Shown here one piece after another: positions 27,623 through 37,270 of a DNA stretch of 64,000 bases. How positions within the stretch are numbered: the stretch's first letter is position 1; every line of letters begins with the position of its first letter. Made by a program: the position numbers and the translations under genes. A model generated the notes under the pieces. It saw only the letters and a program-made list of their open reading frames with translations, did no database searches and was not told where the DNA came from. Origin of the DNA: Afipia sp. OHSU_II-C1 (lineage in GTDB: Bacteria; Pseudomonadota; Alphaproteobacteria; Rhizobiales; Xanthobacteraceae). The stretch covers positions 124,001-188,000 of the forward strand of contig NZ_APJI01000013.1 of NCBI RefSeq assembly GCF_000497575.1. Reading direction: 5' to 3'.

Positions 27623-28930
27623 ATGGCAAAGTATCTCAAGCGCAGCCGCGACGCTGCCCAGCGGGCCGAAGACGATACGAAAGTCCGTGCGGCTGTTGAA
27701 GGAATTCTCGCGGACATCGAGAAGCGCGGCGATGATGCAGTTCGTGAACTGTCGGTAAAGTTCGATCAGTGGGACCGCAAGGACTACCGGCTGACCGATG
27801 CGGAAATCAAGGATTGCGTCGGGCAGTTGTCCAAACGGAACATCGACGACATCAAGTTCGCACAGGAGCAGGTGCGCAATTTCGCGCAGCACCAGCGCGA
27901 TGCGATGAAGGATGTCGAGGTCGAGACGTTGCCGGGCGTCGTCCTGGGTCACAAGAACATTCCGGTCAATTCGGTCGGATGTTATGTGCCGGGCGGCAAG
28001 TATCCGCTGCTGGCATCCGCCCATATGTCGGTGATCACCGCGAAGGTTGCCGGCGTCTCGCGCATCATCACTTGTGCGCCACCGTTCCAGGGCAAGCCCG
28101 CTCCCGCAATTGTCGCCGCGCAGCATCTGGCGGGGGCGGACGTGATCTATTGCCTCGGCGGCATTCAGGCCGTCGGCGCCATGGCGATCGGAACGGCATC
28201 GATTGCGCCGGTCGATATGCTGGTGGGGCCGGGCAATGCGTTCGTGGCGGAAGCCAAGCGGCAGCTCTACGGCCGGGTCGGTATCGATCTGTTTGCCGGG
28301 CCTACGGAGACGCTCGTGATTGCCGATGACTCGGTGGACGGTGAAATGTGTGCGACCGATCTGCTCGGGCAGGCTGAGCACGGACCGAATTCACCAGCGA
28401 TCCTGCTGACCAATTCTGAGAAACTCGCGCGAGAAACCATGGCCGAGATCGAGCGCCTTCTGAAGATCCTGCCGACTGGCGCGGTCGCGGCGAAGGCGTG
28501 GGAAGACTATGGTGAGGTGATCGTCTGCGAGTCCGAAGAGGAGATGGTGACGGAGGCCGATCGCATTGCCTCCGAGCATGTGCAGGTGATGACCCGTGAT
28601 CCGGACTATTTCCTGAAGAACATGACCAACTATGGCGCCTTGTTCCTCGGACCGCGGACCAACGTGGCTTACGGCGACAAGGTGATCGGCACGAACCACA
28701 CGCTGCCGACCAACAAGGCGGCGCGTTATACCGGCGGCCTGTGGGTTGGCAAGTTCCTCAAGACCGTGACTTATCAGCGTGTCCTGACCGACGAAGCCTC
28801 CGCCATGATCGGCGAATACTGTTCGCGGCTGTGCATGCTCGAAGGTTTCGTGGGCCATGCCGAGCAGGCCAATGTCCGCGTCCGGCGCTATGGCGGGCGC
28901 AACGTGCCTTACGCGAGCGCGGCGGAATGA
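27623..28930 (+). CDS. Histidinol dehydrogenase-family enzyme, probably catabolic
   Basis: A 435-residue NAD-dependent, Zn-dependent dehydrogenase. All HisD catalytic positions are conserved: Zn ligands Gln250, His253, Asp352 and His412, and the Glu318-His319 pair in SEHVQVM. The starting MAKYLKR and overall layout resemble HpsN, the dihydroxypropanesulfonate dehydrogenase branch, more than biosynthetic HisD. The context (cyclase, SDR, no other his genes) also points to oxidation of a catabolic alcohol through an aldehyde to an acid. It overlaps the SDR gene by four bases. Confidence 0.85.
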   Translation: MAKYLKRSRDAAQRAEDDTKVRAAVEGILADIEKRGDDAVRELSVKFDQWDRKDYRLTDAEIKDCVGQLSKRNIDDIKFAQEQVRNFAQHQRDAMKDVEVETLPGVVLGHKNIPVNSVGCYVPGGKYPLLASAHMSVITAKVAGVSRIITCAPPFQGKPAPAIVAAQHLAGADVIYCLGGIQAVGAMAIGTASIAPVDMLVGPGNAFVAEAKRQLYGRVGIDLFAGPTETLVIADDSVDGEMCATDLLGQAEHGPNSPAILLTNSEKLARETMAEIERLLKILPTGAVAAKAWEDYGEVIVCESEEEMVTEADRIASEHVQVMTRDPDYFLKNMTNYGALFLGPRTNVAYGDKVIGTNHTLPTNKAARYTGGLWVGKFLKTVTYQRVLTDEASAMIGEYCSRLCMLEGFVGHAEQANVRVRRYGGRNVPYASAAE

Positions 28931-29694
28931 GCGGCTTGCCGACAACACCAGCCTTTCGACTCGACGGGCGGCGGGCGCTGGTCACCGGGGCGGGCCGAGG
29001 TATCGGGCTCGCGGCGGCAACAGCTTTGGCGGAAGCAGGTGCACATATCACGCTGTGCGCTCGCACCGCCAGTGAGATCGATGACGTTGCCGTGGCACTT
29101 CGCAAGAAGGGCTTCTCGGCGGATGCGCTTGCGCTCGATGTGACGGACATTGCGGCATTTCGTGCGGCGGTCGAAGCTCGCGAGCCGTATCATGCCTTTG
29201 TCAACAACGCCGGCACCAACCGCCCGAATTCCTTCACCGATGTGCCGGTGGAGGACTTTGACGTTGTCATGAACCTGAATGTGCGGGCGGCTTACTTCGC
29301 TGCCCAGTCCGTTGCCCGCAGGATGATCGCGGCCGGAGTGTCAGGTTCGATCATTAACATGTCGTCCCAGATGGGGCATGTCGGTGGCGCTAACCGTTCG
29401 CTTTACTGTGCGTCGAAGTGGGCGATGGAAGGTTTCTCGAAGGCCATGGCGCTTGACCTTGCTGCCAGCAAGATCCGCGTCAACACGCTGTGTCCGACCT
29501 TCATTGAAACGCCGATGACCAAACCGTTCTTTGAAAATGCGGCGTTCAAAGAGAGTGTACTACAGAAGATCAAGCTCGGTCGCCTTGGCACAGTCGAGGA
29601 TCTGATGGGGGCAATTGTTTTCCTCGCCAGCGATGCGTCAGCGCTGATGACGGGATCGTCCTTGATGATCGACGGTGGATGGACAGCCGACTAG
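28927..29694 (+). CDS. Short-chain dehydrogenase/reductase
   Basis: A 255-residue SDR. The cofactor motif is [10 protein letters not shown], the structural NNAG is present, and the catalytic Ser-Tyr-Lys set is in MSSQMG and YCASK. The ATG at 28927 overlaps the stop of the dehydrogenase before it. It probably oxidises or reduces an alcohol in the same pathway. Convergent with the ABM-domain gene, only 23 bases apart. Confidence 0.92.
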   Translation: MSGLPTTPAFRLDGRRALVTGAGRGIGLAAATALAEAGAHITLCARTASEIDDVAVALRKKGFSADALALDVTDIAAFRAAVEAREPYHAFVNNAGTNRPNSFTDVPVEDFDVVMNLNVRAAYFAAQSVARRMIAAGVSGSIINMSSQMGHVGGANRSLYCASKWAMEGFSKAMALDLAASKIRVNTLCPTFIETPMTKPFFENAAFKESVLQKIKLGRLGTVEDLMGAIVFLASDASALMTGSSLMIDGGWTAD

Positions 29695-29717
29695 CCATTG
29701 GTCTGTTCACAGCGCTG

Positions 29718-30017
29718 CTATGGCATATGTAAAGGCGCGGCGTCGTAGATCTGAATTGTCGACGATGCCGAAAGTAAGCCGCGCAGGGTTTTGACGAAGT
29801 TGCGGGACGCTGGCACGTGAAAGTGCGCCAGCAGAGCCTCTTTATCGGCCCATTGCTCGACAAACACGAAGCGAAGCGGATTGTCGCAATCGATGTGCAC
29901 GGCATGCGATATGCAGCCGAGCTCTGTCCGCGAGCGGTGAACATGTTCCAGGCTCAGCCTGCGGACCTCGTCAAACGTTTCAGGCTTGGCGATCGCGTCT
30001 CCAGTCACGACAATCAT
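29718..30017 (-). CDS. Antibiotic biosynthesis monooxygenase (ABM/YgiN-like) domain protein
   Basis: A 99-residue dimeric ferredoxin-like-fold protein. ABM-domain features include ELGCISHAVHIDCDNPLRFVFVEQWADKEALLAHFH. The family includes quinol monooxygenase YgiN and other cofactor-free oxygenases, as well as non-catalytic members. It stands alone on the minus strand between the catabolic cluster and the glyoxylate genes, so its pathway is unclear. Confidence 0.82.
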   Translation of the reverse strand: MIVVTGDAIAKPETFDEVRRLSLEHVHRSRTELGCISHAVHIDCDNPLRFVFVEQWADKEALLAHFHVPASRNFVKTLRGLLSASSTIQIYDAAPLHMP

Positions 30018-30165
30018 GTGTCTCCCCCAAGGCGTTTTCTAACCAGAGCGGCTTTTGCCGACGGTGAATAGCGAGGGAGCCTAATCGATTGGGGCGGGCA
30101 TGGAAAAGCGGCACGGTGTTGTTTCACCGCGCCGTCAGATTCCACCAGGGCGTGGACCGTAGATA

Positions 30166-31053
30166 TTAAGCCTTGGCGACCTCGTGATTGGCCATTGTTT
30201 CCAAGGCTTTCACCATCGCGGAGTGATCCCAGGCCTTGCCGCCGTGGGCGACGCAGGAATTGAAGAGCTGCTGGGCTGTCGACGTATTTGGCAGAGACAG
30301 GCCGAGCGCTCGCGCTCCGTCCAGGGCGAGGTTGAGATCCTTCTGGTGCAGTTCGATGCGGAAGCCGGGGTTAAACGTGCGCTTGATCATGCGCTCCCCG
30401 TGCAATTCGAGAATCCGCGAGGTGGCAAGTCCGCCCATCAGCGCCTGCCGGACCAGCGTTGGGTCTGCGCCCGCCTTGGAGGCGAACAGCAGGCCTTCAG
30501 CGACGGCCTCGATGGTGAGCGCGACGATGATCTGGTTGGCGACTTTGGTGGTCTGACCGTCACCGTTACCGCCGATCAGGGTGACGTTCTTGCCCATCTT
30601 CTCGAACAGCGGTTTGACGGTATCGAATGCGCTTTGTGGCCCACCCACCATGATGGTCAGCGATGCAGCCTTCGCGCCGACTTCACCGCCGGAGACCGGC
30701 GCGTCCAGATAATCAGCGCCTTTCGCATTGACCTTTTTTGCAAATTCCTTCGTTGCGATCGGTGAGATCGAACTCATGTCGACAACGACTTTGCCCTTCG
30801 AAAGCCCTTCGGCAACACCGCCTGCACTGAACAGTACAGATTCAACGTCCGGCGTATCCGGCACCATGACAATCACGACGCTGGCGTTCTCGGCGATTTC
30901 CTTGCCTGACTTGCAGGCGGTGGCACCTGTAGCAACAAGGTCTTTCGCGGCGGCGGATTTCTCCAGCACAAACAGGCGGTGTCCGGCAGCCTGAAGATGG
31001 CCCGCCATGGGCCGCCCCATGATGCCCAATCCGATAAAGCCGATATCGGTCAT
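30166..31053 (-). CDS. glxR: Tartronate semialdehyde (2-hydroxy-3-oxopropionate) reductase
   Basis: A 295-residue beta-hydroxyacid dehydrogenase that reduces tartronate semialdehyde to glycerate. Rossmann motif GFIGLGIMGRPMAGHL, substrate loop DAPVSGGEVGA, and catalytic Lys170 in TTKVANQIIVA are all present. It is 25 bases downstream of hyi and in the same operon as gcl, the classic glycerate pathway for glyoxylate, so the assignment is firm by context. Confidence 0.93.
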   Translation of the reverse strand: MTDIGFIGLGIMGRPMAGHLQAAGHRLFVLEKSAAAKDLVATGATACKSGKEIAENASVVIVMVPDTPDVESVLFSAGGVAEGLSKGKVVVDMSSISPIATKEFAKKVNAKGADYLDAPVSGGEVGAKAASLTIMVGGPQSAFDTVKPLFEKMGKNVTLIGGNGDGQTTKVANQIIVALTIEAVAEGLLFASKAGADPTLVRQALMGGLATSRILELHGERMIKRTFNPGFRIELHQKDLNLALDGARALGLSLPNTSTAQQLFNSCVAHGGKAWDHSAMVKALETMANHEVAKA

Positions 31054-31078
31054 TCCTCATCTCCCTGCTTATTCTTGA

Positions 31079-31864
31079 TTATGCATCGACCGTATGCGGT
31101 TCGTACCACCCAAGACCTTCGAGGGTGGTGGTCTTCGGCTTGTATTCACAGCCGATCCAGCCACGATACCCGATCTCGTCGAGATGGCGAAACAGGAAGG
31201 GATAGTTGATTTCGCCGGTGCCAGGTTCGTTGCGGCCGGGATTATCCGCCAACTGGATGTGCGCGATACGGCCGAGGTACTTTTTCATGGTGGGGGCGAG
31301 GTCACCCTCCATGATCTGCATGTGATAGATGTCATATTGAACAAAAAGGTTCTCGGAGCCGACCTCCGAAATGATCTGGATCGCCTGTTCTGTTCCCTTG
31401 AGGAAGAAGCCGGGAATGTCGCGGGTGTTGATCGGTTCGATCAGTAGTTTGATGCGGTGCTTTGCAAGCTCATCGGCAGCGTAGCGGAGGTTTTCCAAGA
31501 ATACGGCGCGAAGCTCCGCTGGATCGGCGCCGGCCGGCGCAATGCCGGCAAGGCAATTCACCTGGCGGCAGCCCAGCGCCTTGGCGTATTCGACCGCTCG
31601 ACTTACGCCGTCCCGGAATTCAGCGATGCGATCGGGAAGGATCGCAATCCCGCGTTCGCCTGCGCCCCAGTTCCCGGCGGGCAGATTGTGCAACACCTGG
31701 GTGAGGTCGTGCTGTTGCAATTGCTCCCCGAGCACCGCTTTTTCGAATTCATAGGGAAACAGATACTCCACGCCCGTGAACCCGGCAGCTTTCGCTGCCG
31801 CAAAGCGTTCGATGAACGGTAACTCGTTGAAGAGCATGCTCAGGTTGGCTGCGAACTTTGGCAC
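31079..31864 (-). CDS. hyi: Hydroxypyruvate isomerase
   Basis: A 261-residue TIM-barrel isomerase that interconverts hydroxypyruvate and tartronate semialdehyde. The start MPKFAANLSMLFNELPF and segments GFTGVEYLFPYEFE, LLIEPINTRDIPGFFL and QYDIYHMQIMEGD match the Hyi family, including the acidic metal ligands. It lies 30 bases after gcl. Confidence 0.94.
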   Translation of the reverse strand: MPKFAANLSMLFNELPFIERFAAAKAAGFTGVEYLFPYEFEKAVLGEQLQQHDLTQVLHNLPAGNWGAGERGIAILPDRIAEFRDGVSRAVEYAKALGCRQVNCLAGIAPAGADPAELRAVFLENLRYAADELAKHRIKLLIEPINTRDIPGFFLKGTEQAIQIISEVGSENLFVQYDIYHMQIMEGDLAPTMKKYLGRIAHIQLADNPGRNEPGTGEINYPFLFRHLDEIGYRGWIGCEYKPKTTTLEGLGWYEPHTVDA

Positions 31865-31894
31865 AACGGAATGTCCTTTTTGTTTGTCTTGTTG

Positions 31895-33694
31895 CTAGAC
31901 CGGCAGCAGTTTGCCGCGCGATGTCTTCTCCGGACTTGGTGGTGTGTCATCGATCGGCAAGTCGAGCACTTCCTCGAATTCGACGATGTTGTCGATCTCG
32001 GTCCCCATCGCGATGTTGGTGACCCGTTCGAGGATGAATTCGACCACGACCGGAACACCGTATTCCGCCATCATTTCGCGCGCCGTGGCGAACGCGGCTT
32101 GCGCATCTTCGGGATGGGTGACGCGGATCGCCTTGCAGCCGAGCCCTTCGGCGACGGCAACATGGTCGACGCCGTAGACACCAAGCTCGGGCGCATTGAT
32201 ATTCTCGAACGAGAGTTGCACATGGTAGTCCATGTCGAAGGCGCGCTGCGCCTGGCGGATCAGGCCGAGATAGGAGTTGTTCACGACGACGTGGATATAG
32301 GGCAGCTTGAACTGTGCGCCGACGGCAAGCTCCTCGATCAGGAACTGGAAGTCGTAGTCGCCGGACAGAGCGACGATCTCCCGGTCCGGATCGGCGGCGC
32401 GAACGCCCAGCGCTGCGGGCATGGTCCAGCCGAGCGGGCCGGCCTGTCCGGCGTTGATCCAGTTGCGCGGCTTATAGACGCCGAGGAATTGCGCGCCGGC
32501 GATCTGGGAGAGGCCGATCACGCTGACGTAGCAGGTATCGCGGCCGAACGCCTTGCTCATCTCTTCATAGACGCGCTGCGGCTTGATCGGCACATTGTCG
32601 AAGTGACTCTTGCGCAGCATGGTGCGCTTGCGGTCCTGAACTGCCGCTGGCCATGCCTGTCGCTCTTTCAGCTTTCCGGCCTTGCGCCATTCCTTCGCCA
32701 CCGTGACGAACAATTCAAGCGCGGCTTTGGCGTCCGACACAATGCCGAAATCCGGATTGAATACGCGCCCGATTTGTGTGGGCTCGATATCCACGTGCAC
32801 GAACGTGCGGCCCTTGGTGTAGGTTTCGACGGAGCCGGTGTGGCGGTTAGCCCAGCGGTTGCCGATGCCGAGCACGAAGTCCGACTCCAGCATCGTCGCA
32901 TTGCCATAGCGGTGGCTGGTCTGAAGGCCGACCATTCCGGCCATCAGAACATGATCGTCCGGAATTGCGCCCCAGCCCATCAGCGTTGGCACCACGGGAA
33001 CATTGACGATCTCGGCAAACGCGACGAGAAGGTCGGATGCGTCGGCATTGATGACGCCGCCGCCCGCCACGATCAGCGGGCGTTCGGCAGCGTTGAGCAT
33101 TTCAAGTGCTTTCTCGACCTGCTTGCGCGTTGCGGCTGGCTTGTAGACGGGAAGCGGCTCATAGGTCTCGTCGTCGAATTCGATTTCGGCGAGTTGCACG
33201 TCGACCGGCAGGTCGATCAGCACCGGACCGGGACGGCCGGACCGCATGATGTGAAATGCCTTGCTGAAAACCCGCGGCACCAGGGCTGGTTCGCGCACGG
33301 TGACGGCCCATTTCGTCACCGGCTTGGCGATCGACTCGATGTCGACAGCCTGGAAATCTTCCTTGTAGATGCGGGCGCGGGGAGCCTGTCCGGTGATGCA
33401 CAGGATCGGGATCGAATCCGCGATAGCCGAATACAATCCGGTGATCATGTCGGTGCCGGCCGGGCCCGACGTCCCGATGCAGACGCCGATGTTCCCCGCC
33501 TTGGCCCGGGTATAACCTTCGGCCATATGCGACGCGCCTTCGACGTGGCGCGCGAGAATGTGATTGATCGATCCGCGCTTTTTCAGTGCCGAGTACAGAG
33601 GATTGATCGCGGCGCCCGGAACGCCGAAAGCACAGACGACGCCTTCCTTCTCAAGGATACGCACCGCCGCATCGATTGCCCGCATCTTCGCCAT
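31895..33694 (-). CDS. gcl: Glyoxylate carboligase
   Basis: A 599-residue ThDP enzyme that joins two glyoxylates to tartronate semialdehyde with loss of CO2. The sequence has Val51 (ARHVEGASH) in the position where most ThDP enzymes have Glu, the known hallmark of Gcl. The ThDP motif is in [12 protein letters not shown] with NNSYLGL. The ATG at 33694 follows GAGGT; an upstream in-frame extension to 33727 is not supported. It heads the gcl-hyi-glxR operon on the minus strand and would consume glyoxylate from oxalate reduction. Confidence 0.96.
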   Translation of the reverse strand: MAKMRAIDAAVRILEKEGVVCAFGVPGAAINPLYSALKKRGSINHILARHVEGASHMAEGYTRAKAGNIGVCIGTSGPAGTDMITGLYSAIADSIPILCITGQAPRARIYKEDFQAVDIESIAKPVTKWAVTVREPALVPRVFSKAFHIMRSGRPGPVLIDLPVDVQLAEIEFDDETYEPLPVYKPAATRKQVEKALEMLNAAERPLIVAGGGVINADASDLLVAFAEIVNVPVVPTLMGWGAIPDDHVLMAGMVGLQTSHRYGNATMLESDFVLGIGNRWANRHTGSVETYTKGRTFVHVDIEPTQIGRVFNPDFGIVSDAKAALELFVTVAKEWRKAGKLKERQAWPAAVQDRKRTMLRKSHFDNVPIKPQRVYEEMSKAFGRDTCYVSVIGLSQIAGAQFLGVYKPRNWINAGQAGPLGWTMPAALGVRAADPDREIVALSGDYDFQFLIEELAVGAQFKLPYIHVVVNNSYLGLIRQAQRAFDMDYHVQLSFENINAPELGVYGVDHVAVAEGLGCKAIRVTHPEDAQAAFATAREMMAEYGVPVVVEFILERVTNIAMGTEIDNIVEFEEVLDLPIDDTPPSPEKTSRGKLLPV

Positions 33695-33868
33695 GTCACA
33701 CCTCGAATGGGTTAAGTTCGGATGCAATCATCGCGAGGCGTGCTGGCCGGCTCAACGGCCTTCAATTTGTTTCCCGCGATACGATGCCCGCGCGAAAATC
33801 TCTCGCGCGATCAAATGCCTAGGATGAAGCAAAAGTGAAAGCAGCTTTGCGCAGATGGCGTGGGGCGG

Positions 33869-34720
33869 TCAGCTTTTGTGCGCAGCAGGCGGCATGACGC
33901 CGCCGAGGGCAACCGTCAGTTCGGCTGCGACATCGCGCACGATGTTGCCGATGACCGGCAGACGCTCATCAGTGAAGCGGGAGGTCATGCCGGACACGGA
34001 AATCGTGGCAAGCGGTTCGCTGCAATCATTGTAGACGACGGCAGCAACGCACCGAAGTCCGATGCGCGCTTCTTCGTCGTCTACCGCGTAGCCCTGTTGC
34101 CGGATCGTTTGGAGCGCCTTGAACAGTTCGCCAGGCCGCACAATGGATTTTTCGGTCAGGCGCGGCATGCCCTGACGATGAATGATCGCACTTACGTCCT
34201 CATCGGAATACGTCGCCAGCACAGCTTTGCCAACACCGGAGGCAACCATGGCCACGCGACCGCCGACCTTGGTGAGTGAGCGCATGATTTCGCGGCTCTC
34301 CACGCGGGTCAGAACAATAATGGTTTCGTCGTCGACCACCGCGAGATTCGCGGTTTCCCGCGTCAGGTCGCGAAGCTTGCGCAGGTATGGCATGGCATGG
34401 GCGACGAAGTTCCGCCGCCGCGCAAATGTCGAGCCGACCGAGAAGGTGCGCACACCGATGTGCCATTTGGCTTCGCTACGGTCGAACTGCACGAACCGGC
34501 GCTTTTCGAGCGTCGTCAGGAGCCGATGTACAGTCGAGGTGGAGAGACCGGTGCGCACCGCCAGATCGGTCAGCCGGTAGCCTTCGTCGTCTTCTGCAAG
34601 GGTTTCGATCAATGCCAAAGCGCGGTCGACGGACTGGACGCCGCCATCCCGGCCTTCGGACTCTGTCTCCATGCCGCCCCGCGGCTCGACAGATTTTCGC
34701 CGGATCACGCTTTTCTTCAT
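33869..34720 (-). CDS. IclR-family transcriptional regulator
   Basis: A 283-residue regulator. The winged helix around residues 28-90 includes SVDRALALIETLA, LTDLAVRTGLSTSTVHRLLTTLEKR, and the effector domain has GRVAMVASGVGKAVLA and MTSRFTDERLP. It lies upstream of gcl on the same strand, like the glyoxylate-responsive AllR/GclR type, and is the likely regulator of the gcl operon. The spacing to gcl (about 170 bases) leaves room for a separate gcl promoter. Confidence 0.9.
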   Translation of the reverse strand: MKKSVIRRKSVEPRGGMETESEGRDGGVQSVDRALALIETLAEDDEGYRLTDLAVRTGLSTSTVHRLLTTLEKRRFVQFDRSEAKWHIGVRTFSVGSTFARRRNFVAHAMPYLRKLRDLTRETANLAVVDDETIIVLTRVESREIMRSLTKVGGRVAMVASGVGKAVLATYSDEDVSAIIHRQGMPRLTEKSIVRPGELFKALQTIRQQGYAVDDEEARIGLRCVAAVVYNDCSEPLATISVSGMTSRFTDERLPVIGNIVRDVAAELTVALGGVMPPAAHKS

Positions 34721-34773
34721 CGCCTACCTACGGCCCGCGGATAGAGGTGAAGGTCGTGCTGGGAAGCAAGTGA

Positions 34774-34795
34774 GTGCCGCCCTCCGGGGCGGCAC
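34774..34795 (-). terminator. Hairpin between the ligase and IclR genes
   Basis: A perfect nine-pair stem (GTGCCGCCC with GGGCGGCAC) around a four-base loop lies just after the acyl-CoA ligase stop codon on the minus strand. There is no clear T run, so termination may be partial. Confidence 0.45.
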
Positions 34796-34808
34796 CCGTT
34801 GGCTGAAC

Positions 34809-36977
34809 TTAGAGCAGGCCCGCGCCGCGTGCCCACTTATATTTTGCACCGAGCACTTCGACCGGAAGTTCGGTCGAATAGGCGTAAGCCGGGATACCGT
34901 TCTGATAGAGGTATTCAGCGGCTTCCTCGACCTCGACGTCACCAGCCAATGAGGCGACCATCGGCTTGCTGATGCCCTTGGCCTCCATTTCTTTCTTCAC
35001 CTCGACCATGTTCCTGGCGAAAACCATCGGCGGCGTGACGATGGTGTGCCAGTAGCCGAGGATCAGCGAGTGAATACGGTCATCCGACAGGCCGAGCTTC
35101 ACGGTGTTGACGTAGGTGATCGGCGGTTCGCCGCCGGTGATGTCCACCGGGTTGCCAGCCGCGCCGAATGGCGGGATGAACTTGCGGAACGCCGCATCGA
35201 GATCCGGCGGCATCGCCATCAGCGACAGACCATTGTCAACCACGGCGTCCGACAACAGCACGCCGGAGCCGCCGGCACCGGTGATGATGAGCACGTTCTC
35301 GCCCTTCGGGGTCGGCAGCACCGGAATTCCGCGCGCGAATTCGAGAAGCTGACGCAGCGAGCGTGCGCGAATGACGCCCGACTGCTTCAGCACGTCCTCA
35401 TAAATCTTGTCGTTTCCGGCGAGTGCGCCGGTGTGCGACGAGGCCGCCTTGGCACCAGCCGAGGTGCGGCCAGCTTTGAGCACGACAACGGGCTTCTTCT
35501 TGGAGACGCGCTTGGCGGCTTCCGCGAACGCGCGGCCGTCCTTCAGATCCTCGCAATGCTGCGCGATGATCGTGGTGTTGGGGTCCTGCTCGAAGAAGGC
35601 GAGCAGATCGTCTTCGTCGATGTCGGACTTGTTGCCGAGGCCGACGATGGCCGACACGCCCATCTTGGCGGAACGCGAGAAGCCGATGATGGCCATACCG
35701 ATGCCGCCGGATTGCGACGACAGCGCGGCGTGGCCCTTCACGTCATAAGCCGTACAGAAGGTCGCGCAGAGATTGGCCGGGGTGTAGTAGAAGCCGTAAA
35801 TGTTCGGCCCCATCAGGCGGATATCGTACTTCTTGCCGACAGCGACGATTTCTTCCTGGAGTTCTGGTGCGCCGGCCTCGGCAAACCCCGACGGGATCAG
35901 CACGGCGCCGGGGATCTTCTTCTCACCGCATTCGGTGAGTGCTGCTGCGACAAACTTCGCAGGGATCGCGAACACTGCGGTGTCGATCACACCGGGAACA
36001 TCCTTGACGCTCTTGTACGCCTTGATGCCCATGATCTCATCCGCTTTTGGATGGATCGGATAGATCTGGCCCTTGTATCCGCCGTTAATGAGGTTCTTCA
36101 TCACCGAGTTGCCGATCTTGCCAGCTTCGGACGAGGCGCCGATCACCGCGACAGCCTTCGGCTGCATGATGCGGTTCATCGCAGCCACGATTTCGTCATT
36201 CGAGCGCGGAGCAGGGCGCGGCTTGTAGTCGAAATCGACAACAATGCGGACGTCCGCGGCGATCGCATCTTTTTTGGTGGCGAAAACTGGATTGAGATCG
36301 AGTTCGATGATTTCAGGGAAGTCGCTGACGAGCTGCGAAACGTTGACGATAATGTCGGCAAGCGCCTCGCGGTTGACAGGATCGCCGCCGCGCACGCCGT
36401 TCAACATTTCGTGGGCCTGAATTCCGTCGAGCATCGACAGCGCATCGGCATTGGTCGCCGGTGCGAGGCGGAAGGTGACATCCTTCAGAACTTCAACCAG
36501 CACGCCGCCGAGGCCGAACGCGACCAGCTTGCCGAACGAGCCATCGGTGATGGAGCCGACGATGACTTCGGTACCGCCCAGCAACATCTGCTGAACCTGG
36601 ATACCCTCAATCTTGGCGTCGGCCTTGTACTTCTTGGCGTTTGCCAGAATGGTCTCATAGGCTTTTTCAGCGTCTGCGGCGGTTTTCACGCCGACAATCA
36701 CGCCGCCTGCTTCTGTCTTGTGAAGAATGTCCGGGGAAACGATCTTCATCACCACCGGGAACCCCATGCCGGTCGCGATCTTCGCAGCGTCGGCAGCGGA
36801 CTTCGCTACACCTTCCTTCGGGACCGGAATTCCGTAGGCGTCACAGACCAGTTTGCCTTCTGGCGCCGTCAGGCTGGTGCGTTTGTCGGCCTTTACGGTG
36901 TCGAGAATCCTCCGAACTTCAGCCTTTGCCTGTTGTCCGACGTCGATCTTGCGAGCTGCGTCCTGCGAATGAGCCAT
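34809..36977 (-). CDS. NDP-forming acyl-CoA ligase (acetate-CoA ligase family), oxalate-linked
   Basis: A 722-residue fused ligase with the order ATP-grasp first (about residues 30-250), CoA-binding domain (VAVIGASSEAGKIGNS near 277-292), then the succinyl-CoA-ligase-like domain. The candidate phosphohistidine is His515 in SSHTGALAG. The usual GPNCxG motif of the CoA-ligase domain reads GPNIYG (390-395). The family makes an acyl-CoA from acid, CoA and ATP. It is divergent from the oxc regulator and its promoter carries the GntR palindrome, so I infer it activates oxalate or formate; the substrate is not proven. Confidence 0.85.
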   Translation of the reverse strand: MAHSQDAARKIDVGQQAKAEVRRILDTVKADKRTSLTAPEGKLVCDAYGIPVPKEGVAKSAADAAKIATGMGFPVVMKIVSPDILHKTEAGGVIVGVKTAADAEKAYETILANAKKYKADAKIEGIQVQQMLLGGTEVIVGSITDGSFGKLVAFGLGGVLVEVLKDVTFRLAPATNADALSMLDGIQAHEMLNGVRGGDPVNREALADIIVNVSQLVSDFPEIIELDLNPVFATKKDAIAADVRIVVDFDYKPRPAPRSNDEIVAAMNRIMQPKAVAVIGASSEAGKIGNSVMKNLINGGYKGQIYPIHPKADEIMGIKAYKSVKDVPGVIDTAVFAIPAKFVAAALTECGEKKIPGAVLIPSGFAEAGAPELQEEIVAVGKKYDIRLMGPNIYGFYYTPANLCATFCTAYDVKGHAALSSQSGGIGMAIIGFSRSAKMGVSAIVGLGNKSDIDEDDLLAFFEQDPNTTIIAQHCEDLKDGRAFAEAAKRVSKKKPVVVLKAGRTSAGAKAASSHTGALAGNDKIYEDVLKQSGVIRARSLRQLLEFARGIPVLPTPKGENVLIITGAGGSGVLLSDAVVDNGLSLMAMPPDLDAAFRKFIPPFGAAGNPVDITGGEPPITYVNTVKLGLSDDRIHSLILGYWHTIVTPPMVFARNMVEVKKEMEAKGISKPMVASLAGDVEVEEAAEYLYQNGIPAYAYSTELPVEVLGAKYKWARGAGLL

Positions 36978-37114
36978 TACTTCCTCCTGTCACGTCCATT
37001 TTTGAAATCTGGGTTGCGCGCGGGTTGTCGGACGGTCGTTCCCGAGCGCTTAGATCACCACATCTTGGCGTTTGCCCGCACATATAGAGTCGTGCAGAGA
37101 CAAAATATCCATCA

Positions 37115-37133
37115 TTGGCATTTGGTATGCCAA
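37115..37133. promoter_or_regulatory. GntR-type operator O1
   Basis: TTGGCATTTGGTATGCCAA, a perfect inverted repeat with seven-base arms and five-base spacer. It lies 138 bases before the minus-strand ligase gene, in the divergent region with the GntR gene. It is the best copy of the seven sites in the window. Confidence 0.8.
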
Positions 37134-37194
37134 GAACCATCTTTGTCAAGCCTATTCACGAGGCCTTTGGATATTGAGAGCCCTGCTTGACATT

Positions 37195-37213
37195 CTGGCA
37201 TCTGGTATGCCAA
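37195..37213. promoter_or_regulatory. GntR-type operator O2, at the gntR promoter
   Basis: CTGGCATCTGGTATGCCAA with six-base arms, two bases after a TTGACA hexamer (37187-37192) that could be the -35 box. It lies 58 bases before the GntR start and suggests autoregulation. A further half site TGGTATACA is at 37234. Confidence 0.75.
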
Positions 37214-37270
37214 GAACCTTAACATCGCTTCCGTGGTATACAGCCCCTCTGGAAGAGAGGGAGATGATTC

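Noticed and set aside
31871-33715. Long open frame (614 codons) on the plus strand opposite gcl
   Set aside because: It is the codon-mirror of gcl, a well-recognised gene; the product has no domain and is rich in Asp, His and Arg, as expected for antisense of G+C-rich coding DNA.
35046-37190. Long open frame (714 codons) opposite the acyl-CoA ligase
   Set aside because: Antisense shadow of a clear ligase gene; composition is atypical and it crosses the divergent regulatory region with the operators.
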